Assembly (NCBI GenBank): GCA_964006375.1
Contig: OZ023266.1
Location: 69,116,891-69,180,890 of the forward strand
Direction of reading: 5' to 3'
Length of the DNA stretch: 64,000 nt
Source: Tillus elongatus
Taxonomy: Eukaryota; Arthropoda; Insecta; Coleoptera; Cleridae
Shown here: piece after piece, positions 22,774-34,800 of the stretch
Layout: every line of letters begins with the position of its first letter
How positions within the stretch are numbered: the stretch's first letter is position 1
Translations under genes and position numbers: made by a program
Notes under the pieces: model-generated
The model's input: the letters and a program-made list of their open reading frames with translations, nothing else
The model's database searches: none
Told to the model about the DNA's origin: nothing

Positions 22774-23180
22774 CATTGTCTCAGTCAAAATAACCTAACC
22801 AAGTTCTATTTAACCATAATTTACCAAACTGTTAGTCTTATTGTCACATTCACAACAAAGTAGAAAATAAAGCTATCGGCTTGTTTACTCTTAACTTATA
22901 AAATTACTCCAAAGTAGCTTACAAGTAAATGGGAAAAACTTGGTTCAAGTTTATCTGTAAAATATACTCGTACTTGTTAGTTAAAGTTTCACATTTGTTA
23001 TTTTTTAGTCAAAGTGTGACCTAAATTGGATTGATAGTTGACAACTAAAGCGAACTAGCTGAGGTGTCCATTTTAAGGTAGTTCATTACCTAATATTACC
23101 CTGCAATCTGTCTGTGGTTTGATAAATTCAAGTGTTCATTTTGTTAACCATACTAAATATTGTGTGCCATTCTCTGATCA
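22550..23180. repeat. Dispersed repeat R3 (left palindrome arm)
   Basis: The segment is homologous, in reverse, to 36640-37080. Shared blocks are AATAACCTAACCAAGTT, AAATTACTCCAAAGT, AAATTGGA and TTACCTAATATTA. Its mirror lies at about 23845-24470. No coding frame. A SINE-B fragment interrupts it at 22600-22773. Confidence 0.65.
22600..22773 (+). mobile_element. SINE-B 3' portion with (TTA)n tail, plus mirror copy at 24246-24423
   Basis: GGGTTATGGGTGGTG, TGTGTCTAAGCTCCCCCC and GTTTACTGTGGTGTTA match the body of the SINE-B copy at 58782-59003. The tRNA head is absent, and the copy ends in a (TTA)n tail. The corresponding position in the related repeat at about 37025 lacks the insertion. Confidence 0.65.
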
Positions 23181-23254
23181 CCAGCGGCTTTTTTAACTTT
23201 CTCTCCTTTTAGTTTAGGGATTTAAAGTTTAGTGTGTAGTATACATTTAACTAT

Positions 23255-23466
23255 AAAAACATGTCATAAATTTGGTTGCCATAGCTTTGTTATTTCCGAA
23301 GATACAACAATTTTTCGAAAGGAAACCCAAAAGTTTCGCGAAAAAGGTGGTCTGGTTTTACCAGCTAATGAATTTGTTCAAGCCACTTAGAAAAGGAAGG
23401 TTCCTGGCAAATCTTATAATCGATTTATTAATTTTTTTGAGTTATCGGTGTGACACTTACATACAT

Positions 23467-23550
<84 letters not shown>
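23255..23550 (+). mobile_element. TA family core and (TA)n at the palindrome centre
   Basis: The core text (TTTCGAAAGGAAACCCAAAA, AATGAATTTGTTCAAGCCAC, GAGTTATCGGTGTGACAC) runs into the (TA)n tract at 23470-23550, then into its own mirror image (to about 23765). The family tail does not follow here. The tail-like text appears instead after 26207. Confidence 0.75.
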
Positions 23551-23553
<3 letters not shown>

Positions 23554-25911
23554 ATGTATGTAAGTGTCACACCGATAACTCAAAAAAATTAATAAATCGA
23601 TTATAAGATTTGCCAGGAACCTTCCTTTTCTAAGTGGCTTGAACAAATTCATTAGCTGGTAAAACCAGACCACCTTTTTCGCGAAACTTTTGGGTTTCCT
23701 TTCGAAAAATTGTTGTATCTTCGGAAATAACAAAGCTATGGCAACCAAATTTATGACATGTTTTTATAGTTAAATGTATACTACACACTAAACTTTAAAT
23801 CCCTAAACTAAAAGGAGAGAAAGTTAAAAAAGCCGCTGGTGATCAGAGAATGGCACACAATATTTAGTATGGTTAACAAAATGAACACTTGAATTTATCA
23901 AACCACAGACAGATTGCAGGGTAATATTAGGTAATGAACTACCTTAAAATGGACACCTCAGCTAGTTCGCTTTAGTTGTCAACTATCAATCCAATTTAGG
24001 TCACACTTTGACTAAAAAATAACAAATGTGAAACTTTAACTAACAAGTACGAGTATATTTTACAGATAAACTTGAACCAAGTTTTTCCCATTTACTTGTA
24101 AGCTACTTTGGAGTAATTTTATAAGTTAAGAGTAAACAAGCCGATAGCTTTATTTTCTACTTTGTTGTGAATGTGACAATAAGACTAACAGTTTGGTAAA
24201 TTATGGTTAAATAGAACTTGGTTAGGTTATTTTGACTGAGACAATGATAATAATAATAATAATAATAATGATAATAATAATAATAATAATAATCATAAAA
24301 GTAATAATAATAATGACAATAATAAATAACACCACAGTAAACAAACTCCACACCGAGAAATCTCACTTGTGCGGGGGGAGCTTAGACACACATTGAGACA
24401 AATAACACCACCCATAACCCATGGTACTTAGCATGATTTAAGTTGTTGCTTTGGGGGTTGCAGTAATTTTTGTCTAAACACAACACTGATCTCAATTAAA
24501 GATTGACATGTCAGTGCCGCTCAAAAATCTAAACCTGCAGCATATACTTTTGGCTGAATCGTGAGTAAGTAGGTAACTGTCACGGAAAGAATACAGATAA
24601 ACTGTAATCCTGTGACTCTCCACTATCGTATAAATTTCTACCACAATTCACTAAAATGATATGATCCGAACAAATCAAATTCTAGAAGTTATTATCACTA
24701 GCATACTAAATGTAGCGATCGGTAGGTGGGTATCAATAACACCGGCATGTGATGCTGATCGTATTTATAATGTTCTGATCTTAGTTGCAAGTAACAGATA
24801 TAGCCTGCTTTAGCAACACGTCGTTTTAAAAGAAGTTATTCCCAAAAAAAATAGCACAAGTAAAACTACGTCAAAATAGATAAAAGGGGCACTTGATAAT
24901 ACAAAAATGTTGCGGACCACTGATGGACCGTAACGCTGTGAAGAAGAGAATTATCAGCAAGTTAATTTAAACTGATAATTTTGGAAAATATTGCGATCTG
25001 TGAAACAACGTTAACTTATGTTTTTGGCTCCACAAATGATTGACTTTTTTCTACAGCTGGTTTTGCTATATATCGCATCATTAAGCAGGAAAAATTTAAA
25101 TAAATCATACGCACTGATGACAACTAAGTATGCGTAAAAATATTTTTAATTTTCTCCGGCCTCGCAATGCCGTAAACGGCCAAACCGTTTGCAGTGAAAA
25201 TAAACAACCATTTGTGAAATCACAGAAAGTATCTAGGTCATTATTTAGTGTGAAACGGTTTCACATAATTAGGCCAACAGCAATCAATCAAAAGTAATTA
25301 TTTGTTTGCCTGGTTAGAAGAGAAAGTTTACTGTGATGAAGTTCGTTTTGATTTTTTACAAACTACGTTAAAAAAAATGAAAGCCTAGATCAGATCATTA
25401 TTTTAAATAAAACAGGCCAGTAGAATCTAATCAGCTTTATACGATTCCCCGTTGCAACGAAGCCCTAAGAATATCAGTCATATTAGAAATCGAAGATCTA
25501 CTTTCCAATTATTTCTCAATTGCACAGCGCATAGTATATTTTAAGGAAAGTCGAAATAAAAAACTAAACCCATTTTAATTGAATCAGAATATCATTTTTC
25601 TGCGACGCTCGAATATTTTCCATATTGCTGCCCACTGAGAAAATAGATTATAAGAATATTAATACTGCAAATAGATCTATCTTTTAAGAAGACAATGTGT
25701 TAAGTCTAATTTTATTTTGCATAGTTTATGACTTTTTAATAGATGTTCAAGGTAGAACTGAAACCCTGAAGCGTCTATTTTACGTTGTTTTTTAAATATC
25801 ATATTTTTTCAAACGCTGGTGGGTTAGCAATTGGTATTTTTCCCTGTTGCTCTTGTTTTCAATATGTAATTGTCAGTCAATGTATACATACATTTTATAC
25901 CTAGTTGTACA

Positions 25912-26056
25912 GAGCCTCGGTGGTTCAGAGGTAAGAACGTGTGCCTCTGAACCGAAGGGTACTGGGTTCGATCCCAGGGTACTCCTTACACTTTTTCAGT
26001 ACAAACTGTAACATTAACATCAACCGAGGTTCTGGCATTGTATTTGAGCAATTTGA
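25912..26056 (+). mobile_element. SINE-A 5' fragment cut by the palindrome breakpoint
   Basis: This is the mirror of 20967-21111: tRNA-like head and central text up to TTTGAGCAATTTGA, after which SINE-A sequence stops abruptly. Confidence 0.9.
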
Positions 26057-26058
26057 TT

Positions 26059-26126
26059 GGTTCCTGGCAAATCTTATAATCGATTTATTAATTTTTTTGA
26101 GTTATCGGTGTGACACTTACATACAT

Positions 26127-26209
<83 letters not shown>

Positions 26210-26245
26210 AATAGCAACCGACCTTGGATATGTGTTTATGTGTTT
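26059..26245 (+). mobile_element. TA family, third copy of the 23399-23470 segment plus (TA)n and tail
   Basis: 26059-26129 repeats 23399-23469 base for base as far as I can check (offset 2660). It then continues (CA)n(TA)n to 26207 and a degenerate tail (GCAACCGACCTTGGATATG). This looks like the original right half of the locus interrupted by the inverted duplication. Confidence 0.85.
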
Positions 26246-26908
26246 TAATTGTATTATGTAATTTTTTTCTAAGAAAAGTCACCAAAAAGAGCAGAAAACT
26301 TGGGGTTAATACAAGTTTGTATTGTATCTTGAGGATAAAGCATGAAATGTTTGTAAATGTTTTTCATTTATCTATAATAATTTACATGTAAAATAAGAGC
26401 TTAATATTTTCTCTTCCCTAGGGCCGAGTGTTAGGGAGTTATACAATAGTAAAATAATCGGTCATTTTCGGTTATTCAAAATTATCCCAGAAAAAAGTGT
26501 GTGTTAAGTTATTTTTAATTATCAGGCTTGAAATTCTGCTTAACTTTGCTTTATTTTGGTCGACGTTTTATATTAAAAATAAGAATGCTACTCTAGAGCA
26601 AGATTATTGGACCACGATAAAGTGCACAGATTAGCACCTCCACCATTTGTTACACTTATGTATTTAATATACAGCGATTAGATTTTAATTAGAAGCTTTT
26701 AAATTTAAGTTTAATCGACATTTTAAAACATAGTTGCATATGGCATTTGATATAAAAATTGTTGAGCATATTGTGAGATATGATAACTGTCAGTACTTTA
26801 TCTAAAGGACATATACAGGCTGATCCAATTTAATTCAATAATAAAAAAAGTGGAACAAAACTTCCAGGTACCAACGTTAGCTACAAACTAAAAGTATTTT
26901 TGCATATA
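26246..26908. other. AT-rich DNA with no recognisable gene
   Basis: Nothing assignable. Confidence 0.5.
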
Positions 26909-27225
26909 CAGGGTGTTGAATAGGTTAGATACAACACATACTTCATTTCTTTTAAATAATACACCCTGTTTATTGTTGGATTTTTCAATTCCTCTTGTTT
27001 CGCCGATTCATCCCGTGTATAGTTGTTGGGATCTATACAGAATCGTTCAAAAGTTATGGACACTTTTCTAAAATATCAGAGGTACATTTGATGGTCTTTA
27101 TCTTCATTAATATGTCAGTATGTAACATTATATCATGCCAAAGATCTAAAAAAGTGTTCTTCTTTCAAATTACTCTAATACAGAAAGAATTCCTTGAAAA
27201 CAGTTTGCAGAGTGAGTAAAAACAA

Positions 27226-28420
27226 ATGAATTTCTCTCGACAAGAGATGATTGATCCGATTTATGTGTTAGGAGAAAGTAACAGAAACCGTTTATTCGCG
27301 GCAAGAATCTATCATGAGAAATATCACAATAGAAGACAACCTCACAGAAACGCTTTTGAAAGATTGATGCGAAGTTTTGATGAAACGGGGAACAAAGGAT
27401 ACAAGAAGACAGAGAGAACCAAGGCTGTTTTGAATGAAGAGAAAGAGTTGATAGTAAATTGGAAAGTGAGATAAGACCCTCATTTCAGCTCAAGAAGAAT
27501 ACCAAGGGAAATTGATATCAGTAAGGCCTGTGTTTTAGGAATTTTACGCAAAAACAGATGTCACCCATATATTCAACTCCTCCAAGAACTGTGCAATGAT
27601 GATAATTAAAGGGGACTATCGTTTTTTCACTGGGCACAGCAATAAATCCAAAGAGATGCAAGATTCGTCAACTTTGTGTTGTTCACTAATGAAGCAACAT
27701 TTCATAAGAACAGACGTGTCAACATACATAACTTTCACTACTATTCTACTAGAAACTATCACTGTACTAACACGACTAGTCAAGATATGTGATCGCTTCA
27801 CGTATGTAGTGTAATTATTGGAAATTTTGTCATCTGTCCGCATTTCTTTGAAGAACAGGTCACTGCTCATCGGTATCTTCAGTTTCTAAAAGAAGACCTT
27901 GGACCATTATTAGACCAACTGCCTGTTAGCATACGTGATCATATGTGGTTTATGCATGACGGTGCCCCAGTTCATCATACAGTTAACATGCATGCTTTTC
28001 TTAACCAACATTTTCCAGAACGTGGGATTGGTAAAGGAGCGATAAATAAATGTTCGCCGAGGTCACTTGATCTAACAAAAATGGACTTGTTTTTATGCTG
28101 CTATGTAAAAAATTAGTTTGTCAGACAAAACCGTCGACAAAAAAAGATATGAAGGCAAGAATACGTAGTGTATTTGATAGTATTAATTTTTGCCTAGGTC
28201 ACCTGATCTAACAAAAATGGACTTGTTTTTATGGGGCTATGTAAAAAAATTGGTTTGTCAGACAAAACCGTCGACAAAAGAAGATATGAAGGCAAGAATA
28301 CGTAGTGTATTTGATAGTATTAATTTAAGTATGTTACGACACGCTAACTGTTCTTTTAAAACTCGCCTCAAATTATGTGCTGAGCAAAACATGGGTCATT
28401 TTAAACACTTAGTTAATTAG
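27226..28420 (+). pseudogene. Mariner/IS630-type transposase, broken
   Basis: The N-terminal ~80 residues are open from ATG 27226 (SRQEMIDPIYVLGESNRNRL...RRQPHRNAFERLMRSF, a helix-turn-helix region). After 27474 the reading frame shifts repeatedly. The first catalytic site reads LFTNEATFHK, with N where family members have aspartate. The second reads MHDGAPVHH. The third occurs twice because of a tandem duplication (SPRSLDLTKMDLF and SPDLTKMDLFLWGY). Spacing between the second and third catalytic positions is about 36 residues. The C-terminus NMGHFKHLVN ends at 28420. It cannot encode an active enzyme. It belongs to the same broad group as 17558-18625 but is a different subfamily. Confidence 0.85.
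28061..28326 (+). repeat. 137-bp tandem duplication within the transposase
   Basis: 28061-28189 and 28198-28326 are almost identical (GATCTAACAAAAATGGACTT, GACAAAACCGTCGACAAA). They duplicate the region of the third catalytic aspartate. Differences such as TGCTGC versus TGGGGC show some later divergence. Confidence 0.9.
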
Positions 28421-28726
28421 TTTTCACTGTTTTGGTGTAGTTGTTATATCATTGGCATCACAATTTTTCGTGATTTGATACACTCAAATTTCAGCTTTAA
28501 GTTTTATTTCAATATCACTAAATCGACTAGTCTTTATTTGATACTTGTTTAATTTTTCCATTAAAATTTTCTTCTATAGTTATTATTCTGAGGTTTAGGT
28601 CGTTAAAGTTGTTTAAAAATAGAAACTCTATAAAAGACTTGTAAAAGCCGGATCACAGTTTAAGACTCCAGACAGCGATTAACTTAAAATAACATCTTAG
28701 AATACAATATAATGAAACGCACCCTG

Positions 28727-29349
28727 ACAATGTGATGTTATTTTGAAAGTCAATTCACGTGTACCATCACATAAGGAAAGGACTATGCTGACGCATTATA
28801 TTCGGGAATTCGTAAACAAATAACAAAAGACAAGGAGTAACACGTCATTCAAAAACTGACATTCATAGTAGCCATAGACATATGGAAACGGGCAAGAAAG
28901 CATAGAGAAAAGCAGAAGCACAGACCAACTTGAGAAATATGAAATACACATAATTGATTTAACTTTTTTTTGTTATAACTTACGCACTATCTAAGACGCA
29001 AGTTAAAGATTTTCTATAATGTTACTATGTATATTCAATGCGAAAAAGAAGAAGATATTATCATGTGTTAGTAATCTCACCATTTCTGAAAAATCTCAAG
29101 TATCTGACATCATCATCAACTCTGATCAAATACTATTTAGGTTAGTACTTCTTTTGTTTACACAGTTATCAGTCTGAGCTATCGTGATCATCAGCAAAAC
29201 TTTCCTGCGCTTAAAGTTATTATACTTATCTAGTAACATCATTATAATTCATAGAATGACCAAGTTCTCTGACATGCTGGAGATATAAAGCAGTGTCACT
29301 AACATGTGCCCCACTTGCGCTTTACATCCAATTAATCACAATTTGGTTT

Positions 29350-29354
<5 letters not shown>
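28727..29354. other. AT-rich DNA with no recognisable gene
   Basis: Nothing assignable. Confidence 0.5.

Positions 29355-29430
<76 letters not shown>
29355..29430. repeat. (TA)n microsatellite at the left edge of the Tc1-like element
   Basis: Pure TA run ending about 6 bases before the transposon tip. Tc1/mariner elements insert at TA, so the tract would be a natural target. Confidence 0.95.
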
Positions 29431-29433
<3 letters not shown>

Positions 29434-29958
29434 TCACATGCAAAAAAAAAAACGCAACACGTTAATATTTGGTAAGATTTGAGGTCTCATAACTTTTTAT
29501 TTTTAGTCCAATTTTCATTAATTTTTCGCAAACTTTAGTTGAAATGACTAACTTCAACTGGCGTATCCAGTCTTTTGTTAACTGCTGGCGTACTAGTCAT
29601 TATTCAGGCCTAACTAAAAGTTTGTTGTATAACCCTAATTTTAAAACACCCTGTGGAATAATTTCCTAGCCAAATTTTTTCAAGGTACCAATTTTTGTTA
29701 AGAACCATTCCTTACATACATTTTGTTTTTTGGTTCATGTCTTTAGGTGTACTGGTTTATTTTTAAGAGCGAATGAACTTGTCACCAACAATTTACTTTG
29801 AAAAATGTTATTTTTTGGCGAGGCGGCTATGCTCGTTGTTGCTCCAATGTCAGTTTGACAGCTTAGTTTATTAGTCTACCAATGAAAAGGCAACAATATA
29901 TTATTTAGTTTTAATAAGGAATTATTACAACTTACAAAAAAATAAATAAAAAAAGCCT

Positions 29959-31019
<1,061 letters not shown>

Positions 31020-31136
31020 AAAACAGGAAAATGTATTTATGCACACAATTTAACTTCAAAATCAAACTTCAAATCAAAACAATTCAACTGTAACTTAACT
31101 AACCGAAAGAAACGTACTTTTCACAACAAATTTAGC

Positions 31137-32147
31137 TTAATACTTTGTATTACCACCTCTAGCCCTTATAACTGCCTGCATACGTCGGTTCATACTGTCA
31201 ATAAGGATACGAATAGTACCTTGAGGAATAATTTTCCATTCACCCTGAAGGGCTAAACGAAGCTCATTTACCGTAGCCGGGGCTACTTCGCGATCCCTGA
31301 TCCGCCTACCAAGTATGTCCCACACATGCTCTATGGGGTTAAGATCAGGCGAAGATGCTGGCCAGTTCATTTTGTTAATGCCAACTTCCGCGAGGTATTG
31401 TGTAACACACATTGCTGAATGTGGTCGCGCATTATCCTGCATTAGGATAAAGCCATCTCCGATAAATCCACTAAAGAGTACAACGTAATTGCTTAGTACC
31501 TCCGCAATATATCAGTGGGCCGTCAAGGATCCATCGATGACCACCAACTCAGTGCTGGCCTCCCTGGTTATTCCTGCCCACAACATTACTGAACCTCCTC
31601 CATAGCTTAGACGGAGACTGAACGTGCACTGCGCAAATCTTTCTCCGGCCCTTCTCCATACTCTTTTCCGTCCATCTGGAGAATGTAAGCAGAATCTGGA
31701 TTCGTCAGTGAAAAGAACATTGTTCCATTGCCCTAAGTTCCAATGTAAATGTTCAGTGGCAAATTGCAATCTAACTATTCGGTGATGAGGAAGCAATTTG
31801 GGTCCAGTTGCTGGTCTGCAAGCTTTCAAACCAAACTCCTTCAATCTTCGGCGAACTGTCCGCACACTAACATTAGTACCTCGGACCTCTTGAAGTTGAT
31901 TTCTTGTCTGCACTGATGTTAAATGACGCAGAGTGTTAACGTGAAAAAATCTGTCATCTACAGCAGTTGTTTTTCGTTTTCTGCCACCACCTGCTCTACG
32001 TTTATTTCTGCTAGTTTGTCTAAAACGTTCGACTACTCTTTTGATAGTAGAGCGATGAACATGAAGGGTTCTTGCAACAGATTCATAATTACGTCCATCT
32101 TCAACAAGAGCAACAGCTTTTGCGCAATTTTCCGCACTTAAAATCAT
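31137..32147 (-). pseudogene. Tc1-type DD34E transposase with a single in-frame stop
   Basis: The start chosen is ATG 32147 (MILSAENCAKAV), which begins the conserved part; an upstream ATG at 32177 adds ten residues. 337 codons are open except for a TGA at 31512-31514. In order: a first helix-turn-helix (SVARTLHVHRSTIKRVVERF), a basic linker (GGGRKRKTT), a second helix-turn-helix (NVSVRTVRRRLKEFGLK), the first catalytic aspartate in LFTDESRF, a glycine-rich patch (YGGGSVMLWAG), the second aspartate in MQDNARPHSA, and glutamate in SPDLNPIEHVWD. The last two are separated by exactly 34 residues, giving a DD34E signature. Full domain order and one stop mean it was active recently, or that the stop is a sequencing difference. 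The enzyme would excise and insert the element at TA sites. Confidence 0.92.
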
Positions 32148-32590
32148 GGTAGGAGTATAATACGTCTTCCGTAACAAAAATCACTGTCAAACTGACATTA
32201 GAGCAACAACGAGTATAGCCGCCTCGCCAAAAAATAACATTTTTCAAAGTAAATTGTTGATGAAAAGTTCATTTCGCTCTTAAAAATAAACCAGTACACC
32301 TAAAGACATGAACCAAAAAGCAAAATGTAGGTAAGGAATAGTCCTTCACAAAAATTGGTATTTAAAAAAAATTTGGTTAGGAATTTTTTGCACAGGGTGT
32401 TTTAAAATTAGGGTTATACAACGAACTTTTAGTTAAGCCTGAATAATGACTAGTACGCCAGCAGTTAACAAATGACTTGATATGCAAGTCGAAGTTAGTC
32501 ATTCCAACTAAAGTTTGCTAAAAATTTATGAAAATTGGACTAAAAATAAAAAAGCTATGAGACCTCAAACGTGTTGCGTTTTTTTGCATG

Positions 32591-33546
32591 AAAAAATTTA
32601 AAGTAACTCAGTATATGGTTTTTGGTAGTTCTAGTTTGGACACATTTGAAGAAATCTTTTCCCAATTCCAAAGTTGCTATCTTCTCCATAGTTATTTTTT
32701 CACTTTAACTCTATAGTGCTCCATGATGACCTTGTTGATTAAGGGGATAATTCTATCTTAGCGTAACATTTCATTATTCAAATTGCAAGAAAGAAAATCT
32801 TTAATGATAAAACTCGCTAATACATAATCGTCAAAATAGCACTGAGTACATTATTACGAAACAAAAATATGTGGTTTTGAGTTGTTTTGTATAACGTCCG
32901 TGCATGCCAGCACTGTTAGGTTTAAATAGGACTACATTAACTACCTTCATAATATTTTATTTTAATGAATTGTAGAACTGGCTCATGTTATTTTGTGAAA
33001 AAAACTAGACCAGGGTTGAATACTTAGAGATGACTGCGGAAGAGAAATTCTTGTTCTCCTTTTAAAAGCAATAATTTTAACAAGCGGAGAAGTACATCTC
33101 AAAGAAGTTCTTTGATCTAGCCATAGAGCACTAATTTAGCGAAAGAGAAGTATTCAATTACGCGTCTGAATTACTTGAGCGAACGTCGAAAGTCAAAGCT
33201 AGCACTTCTGTATTTCAATTACAGTTTATATACAGTCTTCACAGGCATTAGAAAATGACAACAGAAAAGATTTACGGGTTCTTCTAACAAAGCTGCCAAT
33301 TAAAATCGCATCGATTGTTGAGTAGTAATTTCCACGAATAAACAAACTTAAGTGTGAGTCAACCACAAACATCTCGTCTGACATTCAACTTCCAATAATT
33401 AGTTGTCCCCTACACGCAAAGAGTCGTTTTGTTAATGGTGTACCAACAAGTAAACGAGAACTATTTTCACAAAGAAAATTATTTAGCTTATGAGAAAATT
33501 ATAGTTGTGGTGAAAAGAGAAAAGGTGATATTTAAATTGGTTATTG
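32591..33546. other. AT-rich DNA with no recognisable gene
   Basis: Nothing assignable. Confidence 0.5.
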
Positions 33547-33885
33547 AGACCCTCGGTGGTCTAGGGGTAAAAACGTGTGCTTCTAAAGCAAAGGGTACTA
33601 GGTTCGATTCCCAGGGTTCTCCTTTCACTTTTCCTGTACATACTGTAAAATTAAGATTAACTAAGGTTAGTACTGCATAGGAGAAAGTTAAATATCCGCA
33701 CGTTTCGCACTTCGGAGGGGGAGTAAAGTCGCAGGTCTTGTGTCCATGCGATGTTGGGGACGTTAAAGATCCCTAATCTCCTTACAGATAGGCAGGGGTC
33801 CGGAAAAAATTCCAGGTTAGTGAGGTGGAACTCCTCCTTGGCGTCTGTGATTGTCAATAGTAACGGAAATAGACCGTCGTTGCAG
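33547..33885 (+). mobile_element. SINE-A copy
   Basis: It has the tRNA-like head CCTCGGTGGTCTAGGGGTAA, the B box GGTTCGATTCCC, TTCGGAGGGGG, GATGTTGGGGACGTTAAAGA and a diverged 3' end (GTGATTGTCAATAGT...GACCGTCG). The copy ends directly before a TA-family start. Confidence 0.75.
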
Positions 33886-33910
33886 GAACACTTTTTTAAT
33901 AAAATCTCGT

Positions 33911-34172
33911 GACGCAGCAAGTCCGTTATGGCAGAAAATTTTTATTAAGTATTTTAAATTTTAACAACTCAATTTCCTATAAAGCTAGCAAGTTGAATTT
34001 AGGTATGTAATAAGGTCTACTATTTGATCATAAAAACTTTGTTATCTTTTGAGATACACATTTTATTTCGGAAAAATCAGTTTTTTAGAATAGCTGGTCC
34101 GATCGGGCTGGCTCAGGGATAAGCATCCAAACAGACCTGAGTATCGGGTTCTTAGAACCCAAAATCGCGCTC
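33911..34172 (+). mobile_element. TA family, start fragment joined to a piece of tail
   Basis: GACGCAGCAAGTCCGTTATG followed by core-like text resembling the 11311 copy. GGGTTCTTAGAACCC and CGCGCTCATTT then recall the family tail without an intervening (TA)n tract. This is the only copy where the tail appears without a TA run. Confidence 0.55.
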
Positions 34173-34229
34173 ATTTAAATATTTGATTATATTACGAACA
34201 CAATGTTTCCCTCACAATCTGTGGCATAT

Positions 34230-34800
34230 TTGCTAAAAAATTAGAAATTCTACCCATAGTAAGTAGAGCCGGTACAAGAACATGTAGATGGAAACTGTGT
34301 TGAATTTTGTAATGCTATGATAGGAAAATTTAGTGAGAATCCGGATAATGGTAGAAACTTTGTCAGATGAAGTTACGTTTAAACTGCATGAAGTTTTTAA
34401 TAAACAAAATTATCGTTATTGGTCTCAGAGAAACCCCAATTTGATGACGGGGGTTCAAACCCAGCGACCACAAAAAAATTGTGTAAGAGTCGCTATACTA
34501 GACAGCAGTAGTCGTTGTGTACTAAAGGAAATATATCATCTAAAAAGTATTTTAATTTATTAAGAGGTGGTGCCAGTTAATAAGGTTCGGTTTCAGCAAA
34601 AATGTAGCTTTCAGTCAGTTTGGGAGACGCGTGCACCAATATTTGGATGAATCGCAGAAAAATGAATTGGGCGCGGTTGTGTTCTTGATTGGCGTGTTCA
34701 CTCTCCTGATTTAACGCCATGTAATTTTTTTCTTTATTGCTTACGCTAGGAAAAGTTATATCTAGTCAGCTTGTAGCAAAAAAACTTTTGTTAAACATTT
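34230..34800 (+). pseudogene. Third mariner-type transposase remnant
   Basis: Recognisable peptides in shifting frames: VEFCNAMIGKFSENPDN, LSDEVTFKLHEVFNKQNYRYW (34360-34430, first catalytic site), TQRPQKNC, VHQYLDESQKNE and WRVHSPDLTPCNFFL (34700-34735, third catalytic site) followed by a stop. The second catalytic block is not readable. It belongs to the same subfamily as 17558-18625. No inverted ends found. Confidence 0.75.

Larger units (their letters stand above)
20967..26056. repeat. ~5.1-kb near-perfect palindrome (two ~2.5-kb arms)
   Basis: Arms 20967-23511 and 23512-26056 are reverse complements. Paired coordinates sum to 47023 at the outer end and 47020 nearer the centre, the shift being a 3-bp difference in a (TTA)n run. 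The centre is an interrupted (TA)n tract. The outer breakpoint cuts SINE-A, which is complete on the left and truncated on the right. Paired open frames on the two strands are only mirror images. See findings for the third partial copy to the right. Confidence 0.95.
26909..28726. mobile_element. Second mariner-like element
   Basis: The left tip CAGGGTGTTGAATAGG and the right tip ...CGCACCCTG enclose a decayed transposase in the plus orientation. Only the outer 7-8 bases of the tips match clearly. An inner ACACCCTGT at 26963 forms a short inverted pair with the left tip. Boundaries are tentative. Confidence 0.6.

Noticed and set aside
23272..23748. A pair of identical 106-residue proteins on opposite strands
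   Set aside because: They are mirror images produced by the palindrome and span the TA-family core and TA tract.
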